Shown here one piece after another: positions 44,163-53,131 of a DNA stretch of 60,642 nucleotides. The notes beneath the pieces are model-generated. The model saw only the letters and a list, made by a program, of their open reading frames with translations, searched no databases and was not told where the DNA came from. The position numbers and the translations under genes are program-made. How positions within the stretch are numbered: position 1 is the stretch's first letter; every line of letters starts with the position of its first letter. The DNA comes from Bacteroidales bacterium (lineage in GTDB: Bacteria > Bacteroidota > Bacteroidia > Bacteroidales > UBA1556). The stretch covers positions 1 through 60,642 of the forward strand of contig JAGLCR010000011.1 in NCBI GenBank assembly GCA_023146135.1, given 5' to 3'.

Positions 44163-45170
44163 CTATGGTTTTGTTCTGAAAATACTAAGTTTTAATAATA
44201 GTTCCAAAAGGAATAATCCTAAAGCAATTAGGGCAAAAGGAAGGAATTCCTCATATTTATTTTGAAAAATATCCACATCAATTTTAGATTTTTCCAGTTG
44301 GTCAATTTCTTGATACACTATCTCAAGATTCCGATTACTTGTTGCTCTAAAATACTTGCCATCAGTTGCTAATGCTACCTTTTTGAGTATTTCTTCATCA
44401 ATTTGTACTGGCACATTCACAGTTTGCTCGCCAAAAGCAGTTTGTACAGGCATAGGTGCTGTTCCTTTACTTCCCAATCCAATGGTATATATTCGGATGC
44501 CATATGTTTTGGCGATTTCTGCTGCTGAAACAGGGTCTATTGACCCTCTGTTTTGCACACCATCAGTAAGAAGAATAAGTACGCGGCTAATTGCTTCACT
44601 ATCCTTAATACGGTTGATGGCTGTTGCTAAACCGTCACCTATTGCAGTGCCATCCTCAATCATGCCGCTATGGATGGGTTTGAACAAATCTTTTAATACT
44701 TTATGGTCAGTTGTGAGTGGACATTGGGTAAAAGCTTCGCCACTAAAAACCACCAGTCCGATGCGGTCATTGGGACGATTGTCAATAAATATTTGAGCAA
44801 CCTCTTTTGCTGCCTCCAAACGATTAGGTTTAAGGTCCATTGCGCGCATACTTCCAGACACGTCCAAAGCCATGATTATATCGATGCCTTCGATATTTAC
44901 TTTTTTACGTTGTAAGGCTGACTGGGGTCGCGCCATTACAATTACTAAGAAAATGTAAGCAAGCATTCGAAGGCTAAATGGTAAAAATAGTAATCGCTGA
45001 CGAATAGTTTTTTCAGGTTTATCATCTAGCCAAGCAGTGCTTGATATTTGAATGCTAGCTTTTTGCTTGTTTCTTCGTTTGATGTAAAAAAATACAAAAA
45101 TAGGTATCAATGCCAATAGTAAAAACCAATATGGCTGTGCGAAACTTAGACTTTTTAGATAGTATATCAT
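44163..45170 (-). CDS. batA: BatA (von Willebrand factor A domain membrane protein)
   Basis: A 335-residue paralogue of BatB with the same arrangement: two N-terminal helices (about 14-30 and 63-80), a VWA domain with MIDAS residues Asp103, Ser105, Ser107 (MALDVSGSM) and LILLTDGVQNRGSIDP, and a C-terminal helix (FLPFALIALGLFLLELLLKL). VWA domains bind partners through the metal site, probably in concert with the MoxR ATPase. Its start overlaps the preceding stop by 4 bp. Confidence 0.95.
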   Translation of the reverse strand: MIYYLKSLSFAQPYWFLLLALIPIFVFFYIKRRNKQKASIQISSTAWLDDKPEKTIRQRLLFLPFSLRMLAYIFLVIVMARPQSALQRKKVNIEGIDIIMALDVSGSMRAMDLKPNRLEAAKEVAQIFIDNRPNDRIGLVVFSGEAFTQCPLTTDHKVLKDLFKPIHSGMIEDGTAIGDGLATAINRIKDSEAISRVLILLTDGVQNRGSIDPVSAAEIAKTYGIRIYTIGLGSKGTAPMPVQTAFGEQTVNVPVQIDEEILKKVALATDGKYFRATSNRNLEIVYQEIDQLEKSKIDVDIFQNKYEEFLPFALIALGLFLLELLLKLSIFRTKP

Positions 45171-46213
45171 GACTGAGCAGGTTTAACAGGTTTCACATCA
45201 GTTTTGTTCTCCTTTTGCTCTTCTGTATTTTGCTCTTCAGGCATGGTAGTATTTACAAACCAATAGCCCCATTTTAGCGCTTTATTGTTTTCATCAGCCA
45301 AAGGCTCAATTTTTGCAAATTTTACTAAGTCAGCCGACTGTAATGTGTTACGGGTTTCAATATACAAGTCATCATTTAAATCATGATTTTTAAGTTCTTG
45401 TAATATCTCATCACTTATCATTTCCAGTGCCCCAAAATGAAATTGACCTTCCATATATTCTCTTATAATGTCAGTTAATTCTGAATAAAACTCTTTGCTG
45501 CTGCCTGTTTGCCATAGTTTTTTTTCTGTCAAGGTGTTAAGCTTTTGTAAGGCAACAATATGAGCAGGTATTTGGGGCTTTTGTGGCATGCTAAACAGAG
45601 GTTTGTTTTGCTTGCGGCGACGAACTATGTAGATAATCAAAATTATAGCTAGTATAATTCCCAAGGCAATCAATATGTAAGGTAGTATTTCTTTGAATGT
45701 CAATGGTTCATCTAAAATAGGTTTAATATCTTTTATCTCTTTGTTTAAATCTACTTGTACATTTTTAACTTCAAGTATTAGGGCCTCACTCTTTATCAAT
45801 TCTTGAATACTATCATGAGCACCAAAATGAAAGTAAAATGGAGGTATTACAAATAAGCCGCTGTCGAAAGAAGAGATAGTAATGGTTTGATTTAATGTAA
45901 TTAAATCTTTATCGTTAATAAATATGGTGTCAACGCTGGAGTTTCGAATCACCTCAACATTTTTACTTAAAGTATCTTCGATAATTGGCCAATGAATTAG
46001 TATGTTTTTTGGGCTTGTAATACGTAAATGAATATGTGTTTGCTCACCTACCATTATACTGTTTGTGTCAATCGAGGCTTCAGCTTTTATCTCAGGAGCC
46101 GAAAACAAACTTTGGGCATGAAGCACACTTTGTAGGCTGATGAATAAAAGCATTAATGCCAATTTCCAAAAGCTGTTGGGCCAATTATATATTTTTCTTT
46201 TTGTAGTATTCAT
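45167..46213 (-). CDS. Bat-operon membrane protein (DUF4381/BatD-N-like)
   Basis: A 348-residue protein with a signal peptide (ends VLHAQ, residue 34), a periplasmic beta domain (KAEASIDTNSIMVGEQTHIHLRITSPKNILIHWP), one transmembrane helix (about 179-200, PYILIALGIILAIILIIYIV), then a cytoplasmic helical part (HIVALQKLNTLTEKKLWQ, FYSELTDIIREYMEGQFHFGALEMISDEIL, SADLVKFAKIEP) like DUF4381. It sits at the standard place between DUF58 and batA in Bacteroidota Bat operons; specific function unknown. Confidence 0.82.
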   Translation of the reverse strand: MNTTKRKIYNWPNSFWKLALMLLFISLQSVLHAQSLFSAPEIKAEASIDTNSIMVGEQTHIHLRITSPKNILIHWPIIEDTLSKNVEVIRNSSVDTIFINDKDLITLNQTITISSFDSGLFVIPPFYFHFGAHDSIQELIKSEALILEVKNVQVDLNKEIKDIKPILDEPLTFKEILPYILIALGIILAIILIIYIVRRRKQNKPLFSMPQKPQIPAHIVALQKLNTLTEKKLWQTGSSKEFYSELTDIIREYMEGQFHFGALEMISDEILQELKNHDLNDDLYIETRNTLQSADLVKFAKIEPLADENNKALKWGYWFVNTTMPEEQNTEEQKENKTDVKPVKPAQS

Positions 46214-46223
46214 TTTTAATAAA

Positions 46224-47099
46224 TTAAAATCTACTTTCCCTCATTTTGAATAGCTTAATCAAAGGCTTTACATAGTCGTCTTGAGTATTAATATCCACAG
46301 AGTCAACACCTGCTGAACGAAATAGTTTTTGAGTTGTTTGTGTTTGATTTAAGTAGTGTTGACGATAGTTTTCTCGAATACGTGATTTTGCGGTATCAAC
46401 CCAGTGCTCTCGACCAGTTTCAGCATCCACAAGTTTTATTAAGCCCAGGTTTGGTAACTCTGTTTCGCGTTCATCAAAAATACGAATAGCTCCAAGGTCA
46501 TGTTTACGAGATGCAATTTTTAATGCCTTGGCATAATTCAAGTCCATAAAATCGGAAAGAATAAAAGCAGTGCATTTCTTTTTCACCGCATTTGTCAAGT
46601 AGCGAAGTGCTTCCTCAATATTAGTTCCTCTTTCTTCGGCTTTGAAATTGATCATTTCGCGAATGATTCGAAGAATATGAGTACGACCTTTTGCAGGAGC
46701 AATAAAACGTTCTACTTTGCTACTAAAGAAAATCACTCCTACTTTATCATTGTTTTGAATGGCAGAGAATGCTAGTATTGCCGACACTTCGGTTATTACA
46801 TTTGACTTGAAATTCTTCCGACTACCAAAGTCGTTGGAGCCACTTACATCAATTAGTAGCATAACGGTCATCTCCCGTTCTTCTTCAAATACTTTGATAA
46901 ATGGATGGTTGAAGCGTGCGGTAACATTCCAGTCTATATTTCTTATATCATCGCCGTATTGATACTCCCTCACTTCGCTAAACGCCATCCCACGACCTTT
47001 AAAAGCAGAGTGATAATGACCCGAGAAAATCTGATGCGATAAGCCCCGAGTTTTAATTTCTATCTTCCGTACTTTTTTAAGTATATCCTTAGTTTCCAT
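46224..47099 (-). CDS. DUF58 domain protein
   Basis: A 291-residue cytoplasmic protein of the DUF58 family, a VWA-like domain linked to MoxR ATPases. Hallmarks are FKGRGMAFSEVREYQYGDDIRNIDWNVTARFNHPFIKVFEEERE (38-81) and VMLLIDVSGSNDFG, the latter giving a MIDAS-like Asp-x-Ser-x-Ser. DUF58 and MoxR act as a chaperone or regulatory pair in many bacteria. It follows moxR by 107 bp, a gap that contains a REP-like repeat. Confidence 0.93.
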   Translation of the reverse strand: METKDILKKVRKIEIKTRGLSHQIFSGHYHSAFKGRGMAFSEVREYQYGDDIRNIDWNVTARFNHPFIKVFEEEREMTVMLLIDVSGSNDFGSRKNFKSNVITEVSAILAFSAIQNNDKVGVIFFSSKVERFIAPAKGRTHILRIIREMINFKAEERGTNIEEALRYLTNAVKKKCTAFILSDFMDLNYAKALKIASRKHDLGAIRIFDERETELPNLGLIKLVDAETGREHWVDTAKSRIRENYRQHYLNQTQTTQKLFRSAGVDSVDINTQDDYVKPLIKLFKMRESRF

Positions 47100-47171
47100 C
47101 GTTATTGTGATAATGCTTAAATACTATTCTGTATGAATGCGAATCTTTAATCAAAGTCCAATTCTTCTTCG

Positions 47172-47206
47172 GCGGAGTCGATTGGTTCCTGAGCGTAGTC
47201 GAAGGG
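47172..47206. repeat. REP-like element flush with the moxR stop codon
   Basis: GGCGGAGTCGATTGGTTCCTGAGCGTAGTCGAAGGG holds two GCGgAGTCGA/GCGtAGTCGA cores and the widespread intergenic repeat CCTGAGCGTAGTCGAAGGG. It is more GC-rich than its surroundings and ends at the base next to the moxR TAG (47207-47209). Confidence 0.65.
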
Positions 47207-48202
47207 CTAAGGTACTTCAACAGTATTCAAAATCTCACTTATAATATCAATTGAGGTAATATTTTCTGCTTCTGCTTCATAGGTCAATCCAATACGATGT
47301 CGCATTACATCAGGGCATACGGCACGCACATCTTCAGGAATCACATAGCCACGACGTTTGATAAATGCATAGGCTTTTGCCGCTAAGGCCATACTAATAG
47401 TAGCACGAGGTGATCCTCCAAAATTAATCATATGCTTATATTTTTCCAAGCCATATTTTTCAGGATAGCGACTGGCAAAAACAATATCGGTGATGTAATT
47501 TTCAATTTTTTCGTCTAGGTAAACCTCACGTACCAATTCGCGAGCTCTAATTATATCTTCGGGTTTAAGTATTTTCTGATTGCTTGGTTTTTGGTTACTT
47601 ATCTGCGAACGAAGAATGGCTTTTTCCTCTTCGCGCGAAGGGTAGTCAAGCACAACTTTTAGCATAAAACGATCTACCTGAGCTTCAGGTAATGGATAGG
47701 TTCCTTCTTGCTCAATGGGGTTTTGTGTTGCCAATACTAAGAATGGGTCTGGTAGTTTGAAAGTTTGATCTCCAATAGTAACCTGACGCTCTTGCATGGC
47801 CTCAAGCAATGCACTTTGTACCTTTGCAGGCGAACGATTAATTTCGTCTGCCAATATGAAATTGGCAAATATTGGCCCCTTCCGAGTTTGAAATTCTTCT
47901 TTCTTTTGACTGTAAATCAAGGTTCCAAGTAAGTCGGCAGGAAGTAAATCTGGAGTAAATTGAATACGACTAAAACTGGCGTCAACAACATTGGCTAATG
48001 AAGTAATGGCTAATGTTTTTGCTAATCCAGGAACCCCTTCCAGTAAAACGTGCCCATTGGAAAGAAGACCAATCATAAGTCGCTCAACCATCTGTTTCTG
48101 ACCCACGATTACTTTTCCCATCTCGATGCTAATAAGATCTACAAATGAACTCTCGCGCTGAATTCGTTCATTCAATTCCTTGATATCAATTTGATTTTCC
48201 AT
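47207..48202 (-). CDS. moxR: MoxR-family AAA+ ATPase
   Basis: A 331-residue MoxR-type AAA+ ATPase: Walker A region GHVLLEGVPGLAKT (50-63), SRIQFTPDLLPADLLGT, Walker B FILADEINRSPAKVQSALLEAMQE, sensor 1 LVLATQNPIEQEGTYPLPEAQ and arginine-finger region QVDRFMLKV. MoxR proteins act as chaperones with VWA proteins, here DUF58, BatA and BatB. It opens the Bat operon; a TAAATTTG element at 48276-48283 provides the promoter. Confidence 0.96.
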   Translation of the reverse strand: MENQIDIKELNERIQRESSFVDLISIEMGKVIVGQKQMVERLMIGLLSNGHVLLEGVPGLAKTLAITSLANVVDASFSRIQFTPDLLPADLLGTLIYSQKKEEFQTRKGPIFANFILADEINRSPAKVQSALLEAMQERQVTIGDQTFKLPDPFLVLATQNPIEQEGTYPLPEAQVDRFMLKVVLDYPSREEEKAILRSQISNQKPSNQKILKPEDIIRARELVREVYLDEKIENYITDIVFASRYPEKYGLEKYKHMINFGGSPRATISMALAAKAYAFIKRRGYVIPEDVRAVCPDVMRHRIGLTYEAEAENITSIDIISEILNTVEVP

Positions 48203-48275
48203 GTATTTATGCTTAATAAATCTGTTTTTTTATATTTTTCTATGCATACCTAATATAGAGGATAAAAGGTGAACA

Positions 48276-48283
48276 CAAATTTA
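48276..48283 (-). promoter_or_regulatory. -7 promoter element for the Bat operon
   Basis: Minus strand TAAATTTG fits TAnnTTTG and gives a leader of about 65-70 nt before the moxR ATG at 48202. The surrounding 48203-48499 is AT-rich with no ORF I can support. Confidence 0.5.
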
Positions 48284-48499
48284 GAGAATAGCGAAATTGA
48301 GATTTTACTCTAGTTGTTAAAAAAAGTTAAGTTTTTTAACATTGTAATTTTCTTGTGTTTAAGCTGTAAATTAATGAGGGAGAGGATTTTGTGTATTTTG
48401 TAATTAGTTAATAATCGTATCTTTATGAATATTGTATGTTAAAGGGAGGGGATTTGGTTATCTTTACCAACTAATATAATGGACGCATATCTATATTTT

Positions 48500-49651
48500 A
48501 TGAAACCTGTAATTATTCTTATTCTTAGCCTATTTGTTATAAATATTGCTTCAGCACAAATTAGATACGATGGTAAACTAGGCAATGGTTTACAGCTTAA
48601 AACTAAGGATAACTCCTTCTACTTGAAGTATCGAACACGTATTCAAACACGCTGGGATTTTGAGTATGATCCTACTACTACTGTTCTTCAGAATAGAGCT
48701 TATGTAAAACGTGCTCGCTTAAAATTTAATGGGTATTTTGTAAATAAAAATTTGCGATATAAAATTGAGTATGATGTTGTTGGGGGTTATGTGAGAGATG
48801 CTACCATTAAATATAGAATGGGCAATTTCGACCTTTGGTTTGGTCAGGCGAAGTTGCCAACTAATCGTGAAAGAGTGGTTTCATCAGGAGACTTACAGTT
48901 TGTTGATCGTTCTATTTATAATAAGTATTATACGCTTGATAGAGATGTGGGTATTCAATTGCACCATCATTTTTACTTGGGAAAAGTATTGATAAGAGAT
49001 ATTTACGCAATAAGTTCGGGAGATGGTATTTTGGATAACCGAATGAGTGAAGGACTATCCTATAGCGGAAAATTAGAGGTTTTACCTTTCGGAAAATTCA
49101 CTAAGAAAGGAGACTATAAGTTTGCTGATTTGGATCGAGAACCAAAGCCAAAGTTATCTTTTGCGGCTTACGCTAGTTTTAATAAATCGGCCTATAAAAG
49201 TCGAGGACAAATTGGTGTTGACTTATCTTCAAAAGCTGACCTTTTATTGATGGGAGCTGATTTGTTTTTTAAATTTAAAGGTTACTCATTTTTGATTGAG
49301 GTTGGTCAACGATTAGTTACTGATGGTGGTGTATTTGTATATGATGAGTTTGGAAACATAACAGGTCAATATTATACTGGTTGGGGTATGAACGTTCAAA
49401 CGGGTTATGTGCTTGCTAGTAACTGGGAGTTTTCAGGACGCTATGCTACCACCGTACCTGAAGATTTATTTCGTTATTCAAATAAGGAGATGGAAGATTT
49501 TACTGTTGGCATTAGCAAGTATATCATTGAACATAATTTTAAAATTCAAGCTGATTTCACTTTTCGTCAAACAGTAGAATTTCGCTGGGCCGACAACAAT
49601 ACTTATTCTAATGCATACATTGGACGAATTCAATTGGAGTTTCAGTTTTAA
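48500..49651 (+). CDS. Phosphate-selective porin O/P-like outer-membrane protein
   Basis: A porin-like barrel. I place the start at ATG 48500, because the seven codons before it (MDAYLYF) precede a good signal peptide (KPVIILILSLFVINIASAQ), giving 383 residues. The barrel opens with IRYDGKLGNGLQLKTKDNSFYLKYRTRIQTRW, includes VKRARLKFNGYFVNKNLRYKIEYDV and FGQAKLPTNRERVVSSGDLQFVDRS, and closes with IGRIQLEFQF, a terminal aromatic. These match OprO/OprP-like porins of Bacteroidota. Phosphate selectivity cannot be claimed. A near-consensus -7 element TATCTTTA lies at 48459-48466. Confidence 0.85.
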   Translation: MKPVIILILSLFVINIASAQIRYDGKLGNGLQLKTKDNSFYLKYRTRIQTRWDFEYDPTTTVLQNRAYVKRARLKFNGYFVNKNLRYKIEYDVVGGYVRDATIKYRMGNFDLWFGQAKLPTNRERVVSSGDLQFVDRSIYNKYYTLDRDVGIQLHHHFYLGKVLIRDIYAISSGDGILDNRMSEGLSYSGKLEVLPFGKFTKKGDYKFADLDREPKPKLSFAAYASFNKSAYKSRGQIGVDLSSKADLLLMGADLFFKFKGYSFLIEVGQRLVTDGGVFVYDEFGNITGQYYTGWGMNVQTGYVLASNWEFSGRYATTVPEDLFRYSNKEMEDFTVGISKYIIEHNFKIQADFTFRQTVEFRWADNNTYSNAYIGRIQLEFQF

Positions 49652-49653
49652 GA

Positions 49654-50151
49654 CTAATTATCTCTCAAATAATATGTTGGGTACTTTTTATGTCCGTTGA
49701 TAAAGCCTTTTCTTTTCCCTCTTTGTACTTTTCCCTCTTTGTCGATATTAAATAATTTACCGTCTTTATAGAAAAGTTTGCGTGGGCTTCCATAAAGGTT
49801 TTGACCACCTGATAGAATGGCAACCCCTTCATTTTTATTTGGTGTAATATGTTCAGGGATAGAGTCAAGCGAAAGAACTAAGGAGTCTGAATATTTATAT
49901 TGTAAGCTATCGAAATAATATATAGTATCGAAAACTAATATGGGGTTCAGCAAAATCGTATCATCACTCATTTCCCATTGACCTTGAATCCATGAATGAT
50001 TCATACATAAACTCCAATGATAATTGTAAGTATGGTTGGAGTTTAGTTGGATACTACTTCCAAAATAATCGTGATATGAACCCGCTACTTCGTTCTTTTT
50101 AGTAGAAGTTGTAAAAAATAAGAAAAGGATAAGAATTATAAGGATTTTCAT
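49654..50151 (-). CDS. Small secreted protein of unknown function
   Basis: A 165-residue protein with an N-terminal signal helix (ILIILILFLFFTTS). The mature part is Tyr- and Ser-rich and beta-like: VAGSYHDYFGSSIQLNSNHTYNYHWS, WIQGQWEMSDDTILLNPILVF, and a basic end KVQRGKRKGFINGHKKYPTYY. The pattern GSYxxxxSxxLxxNHTYxYxW...xGxWxxxxDTIxL recalls small lipocalin-like domains. No lipobox is seen. It converges on the porin gene with a 2-bp gap and probably follows the thioredoxin-like gene. Function unknown. Confidence 0.65.
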   Translation of the reverse strand: MKILIILILFLFFTTSTKKNEVAGSYHDYFGSSIQLNSNHTYNYHWSLCMNHSWIQGQWEMSDDTILLNPILVFDTIYYFDSLQYKYSDSLVLSLDSIPEHITPNKNEGVAILSGGQNLYGSPRKLFYKDGKLFNIDKEGKVQRGKRKGFINGHKKYPTYYLRDN

Positions 50152-50197
50152 GCTTCAAATAATAGAGGTTTAAAACATCTTTATAATTTAGAAGATC

Positions 50198-50533
50198 CTA
50201 TGCATCTTCAAAAATCATATCATAGTAGCGTTGTATTTGCTCAGCTAGTTGATGGGTAGAAACGTATTTGCTTACTCTAATATACTCTTTACGATCGAAG
50301 AAAACCAATAGGGTAGGGTTGTCATAAACACCATAATTGGCTGGAATATCCCTTTTGTCGGAATTGATAAACCGAAGTTCCATTTTTGGAAAATGCTCAT
50401 TTATCATATCAATCACTTTCGGGCGTAAACTTAAGCAAGGAGCACAATTGTCATTATAAAAATAAGCTAATGTGGCTGGTTTATCTGCAACTATATTCTG
50501 TAGCTCTTCTAAAGATTGAATTTCGTTATTCAT
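50198..50533 (-). CDS. Thioredoxin-family protein
   Basis: A 111-residue thioredoxin-fold protein without signal peptide. The active site is NDNCAPCLSL (Cys-Ala-Pro-Cys, residues about 30-33) instead of the usual WCGPC; the cis-proline strand is DNPTLLVFF. MELRFINSDKRDIPANYGVYDNPT follows the thioredoxin pattern. It is probably a cytoplasmic thiol-disulfide protein; the altered CxxC suggests a specialised partner. A strong -7 element lies at 50582-50589. Confidence 0.88.
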   Translation of the reverse strand: MNNEIQSLEELQNIVADKPATLAYFYNDNCAPCLSLRPKVIDMINEHFPKMELRFINSDKRDIPANYGVYDNPTLLVFFDRKEYIRVSKYVSTHQLAEQIQRYYDMIFEDA

Positions 50534-50581
50534 TGTTATAGTGTGTATTATATTTAATCAATATTGCTGTTTTTCGAGCGG

Positions 50582-50589
50582 CAAATATA
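50582..50589 (-). promoter_or_regulatory. -7 promoter element for the thioredoxin-like gene
   Basis: Minus strand TATATTTG fits TAnnTTTG and lies 48 bp upstream of the ATG at 50533. Confidence 0.5.
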
Positions 50590-50621
50590 TACTTTTTTAT
50601 CTTTTATGAAATATCAGTTTC

Positions 50622-52130
50622 TCAAAGAAGAGATTTAAAAGCTTTTCCCATATATTTAATGATATCTCTAGCAATCAATGCTTCAAAACCATTCTTTTTG
50701 GCAGCGAAATCACCAGCAAGTCCATGAATAAACACGCCTAAAACACTTGCTTCGGCTGGAGAGTAGTTTTGGGCTAGGAGTCCTAAAATAATTCCCGTAA
50801 GTACATCGCCACTACCTGCGGTGGCCATGCCAGGATTGCCAGTAGTGTTAAAAAATAACTGCCCATCAGGTGTAGCTATACTTGTATGAGCTCCTTTAAG
50901 AACCACAATGACTTGATGTTTGATAGCAAATGTTTTCTGTTTCTCCACTCTTTCAAAGCTGTCGTTCGATTTTCCTGCCAATCGCTCAAATTCTTTTGGG
51001 TGGGGTGTGAGTATGCTATTTTTTGGAATAAAACTCAACCATGTTTTGTTTTCACTCAAAATATTTAAGGCGTCAGCATCAAAAACCATTGGAGCCTTAA
51101 ACTCTTGAATTAGCAGTTTCAATGCATTTTGACTTTGCAATTCCATTCCCAAGCCAGGGCCAATACCCACTGCATTATAACTGCCCAATTTAGGTAATAT
51201 ACTAAAATGCTTATCGTTATCGTCAATGCTTAGCATACATTCAGGCAAAGCAGTTTGTAATATAGAAGCTCCTTTTGCGGGGATATGTGTTGTTAATAAG
51301 CCGAGTCCGCTACGTAAACTTGCATGGGCTGCCAATACGACGGCTCCTATTTTGCCATAGCTTCCTGCAATAAGTAGGGCATGGCCGTATGTTCCTTTAT
51401 GCGAAAACTTGCCCCTTGATTGTAACATCATAGCGGCCTCCATAGGTTCGATAAGTTGTGCCTTGGCTTTCACATTATTAATAAAACCTGGGTGTAAACC
51501 TATGGAAATAGTTTGCATTTGACCAACAAAATGTTCTGTTTCGGAAAACATAAAACTATACTTTGGGAATTGTAAACTCAGGGTATAATCGGCATGAATT
51601 ATCGCCCATTGTTTAGCGTAGCTTATTTGGTCTGCAAATAGTCCGCTGGGAATATCAATGGAAATAACTACCGCTTGACTATCGTTAATATGGTTAATTG
51701 TGTCTGCGGCTAAACCTACTACTTTACGACTTAAGCCAGAGCCAAATAGGGTATCAATAACAATGCTGTTATTTCCTATTTGTGGTAAATCTTCTTTCCT
51801 CTTAGCCTCAATTATTTCTATATCCTTTAATCCTTTTATACGTTTTAGATTCACTTTGAAATCGTCAGAAAACTGCTCTGTAAACAAAACCAATATCAAG
51901 TGTACTTGATACGCTTTTTCAGATAGCTTTCGAGCAATAACCAATCCATCACCACCATTATTGCCAGGCCCAACATACACAAATACATCTTGTTCCTTTT
52001 TTAATTTTTTACGAATCCATTTTGCACAGTTTGTACCTGCTCGTTCCATTAAATCAATGGAAGATATGGGTTCGTTCTTTATGGTGAATGAGTCAGCTTC
52101 TCTTATATTGTCAATACTTAGTATCTTCAT
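50622..52130 (-). CDS. nnr: Bifunctional NAD(P)H-hydrate epimerase / ADP-dependent NAD(P)H-hydrate dehydratase
   Basis: This metabolite-repair enzyme restores damaged NADH and NADPH: the N-terminal YjeF domain (residues 1-210) epimerises NAD(P)HX, and the C-terminal ribokinase-like domain (about 220-502) dehydrates it using ADP. Seen are YVGPGNNGGDGLVIAR (52-67), SGLSRKVVG, and in the second half GHALLIAGSYGKIGAVVLAAHASLRSGLG, VGIGPGLG, FDADALNIL, LTPHPKEFERL and GNPGMATAGSGDVLTGI. The fused form is common in bacteria. It appears to stand alone. Confidence 0.96.
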   Translation of the reverse strand: MKILSIDNIREADSFTIKNEPISSIDLMERAGTNCAKWIRKKLKKEQDVFVYVGPGNNGGDGLVIARKLSEKAYQVHLILVLFTEQFSDDFKVNLKRIKGLKDIEIIEAKRKEDLPQIGNNSIVIDTLFGSGLSRKVVGLAADTINHINDSQAVVISIDIPSGLFADQISYAKQWAIIHADYTLSLQFPKYSFMFSETEHFVGQMQTISIGLHPGFINNVKAKAQLIEPMEAAMMLQSRGKFSHKGTYGHALLIAGSYGKIGAVVLAAHASLRSGLGLLTTHIPAKGASILQTALPECMLSIDDNDKHFSILPKLGSYNAVGIGPGLGMELQSQNALKLLIQEFKAPMVFDADALNILSENKTWLSFIPKNSILTPHPKEFERLAGKSNDSFERVEKQKTFAIKHQVIVVLKGAHTSIATPDGQLFFNTTGNPGMATAGSGDVLTGIILGLLAQNYSPAEASVLGVFIHGLAGDFAAKKNGFEALIARDIIKYMGKAFKSLL

Positions 52131-52226
52131 AATTACTAAAATAGATGAATTGATTTTTTCTACTTTTTGCCTAGAAATATTGTTTAAATTTACACATAAT
52201 TTTTATTACTGAAAAGCACAAATTTA

Positions 52227-52673
52227 ATGGGCGAAAAAAGAATCAATAAACACCAATTTACACTGGGTCATAAGGTGAAAGATATTGACCTAATTGAGTT
52301 GGCTATTAATGATTTGAACGCAAAGTGGGATATTGATGAGAAAAGTCTTTTTCAATTAAATTTGGTTCTAGAAGAGCTTATTAGTAATACAATGTTTTAT
52401 GGTTATTTGGACAAAAATAGCGGTAAAATTGAAGTGGATATGACATTTGATGGTAGTCTTATTCATGTTGTTATATCGGACGATGCTCTTGCATTTGATC
52501 CTACAAAGCTAGCAAATGATACTAGCGCTGAAAATTTGGAGGATCGAGAGATTGGAGGACTTGGTATTATGTTGTCGCAGAAAATAAGCGAGGATATGAT
52601 ATACAAATACCAAGATGATAATAATATATTGAGTTTTAAGATAAATACAATCAAAAATAAAAGTAGTAAATAA
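52227..52673 (+). CDS. RsbW-like anti-sigma/serine kinase (HATPase)
   Basis: A 148-residue single-domain GHKL ATPase: N box LVLEELISNTMFYGYLD (residues 46-62), G1 VVISDDALAFDPTKL and G2 IGGLGIMLSQKI. This is the RsbW/SpoIIAB form, which phosphorylates an antagonist STAS protein and captures a partner (often a sigma factor) in the unphosphorylated state of the antagonist. The STAS gene follows after 89 bp, so the pair is a partner-switching module; no cognate sigma factor is next to it. Confidence 0.92.
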   Translation: MGEKRINKHQFTLGHKVKDIDLIELAINDLNAKWDIDEKSLFQLNLVLEELISNTMFYGYLDKNSGKIEVDMTFDGSLIHVVISDDALAFDPTKLANDTSAENLEDREIGGLGIMLSQKISEDMIYKYQDDNNILSFKINTIKNKSSK

Positions 52674-52762
52674 TATAAGTTAATTTATTATAATTATGCT
52701 TGCATGTTATTACACTAGAGTATAAGAGATTAGAATATTTACACAAACAAAATAAATAGATC

Positions 52763-53092
52763 ATGGAATTAAAGTTTAGAAAAGAAGGTGATGCAACGGT
52801 ATTGGAATTGAAAGGTAGATTAGATACTAGTAATTACGAGTCTTTTTCCGAGGAATTATTTGCAAAATTGGAAGATGGTGATAAGTATATCATTATGGAT
52901 ATGGAAGATTTAGACTATATTAGTAGTTCTGGATTGCGTGTTTTTCTTTCAGCCTTAAAAAAGATTAGAGCAAATGAAGGAGATATTGCATTATGCTGTA
53001 TGAGCGATAAGATTAATGAAGTATTCGAGATTTCTGGATTTTCAAGCTTATTCAAGGTGTTTGTATCATTGAGTGATGCAGTTTCTGAATAA
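52763..53092 (+). CDS. STAS-domain anti-anti-sigma factor
   Basis: A 109-residue STAS protein of SpoIIAA/RsbV type: ATVLELKGRLDTSNYESFSEEL, YIIMDMEDLDYISSSGLRVFLSALKKI. By alignment with SpoIIAA, the phosphorylated Ser is Ser56, the residue just before Gly57 in the SSSG motif. It is the substrate and antagonist of the adjacent RsbW-like kinase. The GPP34 gene follows after 39 bp on the same strand. Confidence 0.94.
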   Translation: MELKFRKEGDATVLELKGRLDTSNYESFSEELFAKLEDGDKYIIMDMEDLDYISSSGLRVFLSALKKIRANEGDIALCCMSDKINEVFEISGFSSLFKVFVSLSDAVSE

Positions 53093-53131
53093 TCCAACAA
53101 AACGACATTAACCTATTTAAAGACTATTAAA

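Noticed and set aside
48479-48499. Upstream ATG giving seven extra residues before the porin signal peptide
   Set aside because: The extension (MDAYLYF) precedes a complete signal peptide and is unlike normal porin N-termini.
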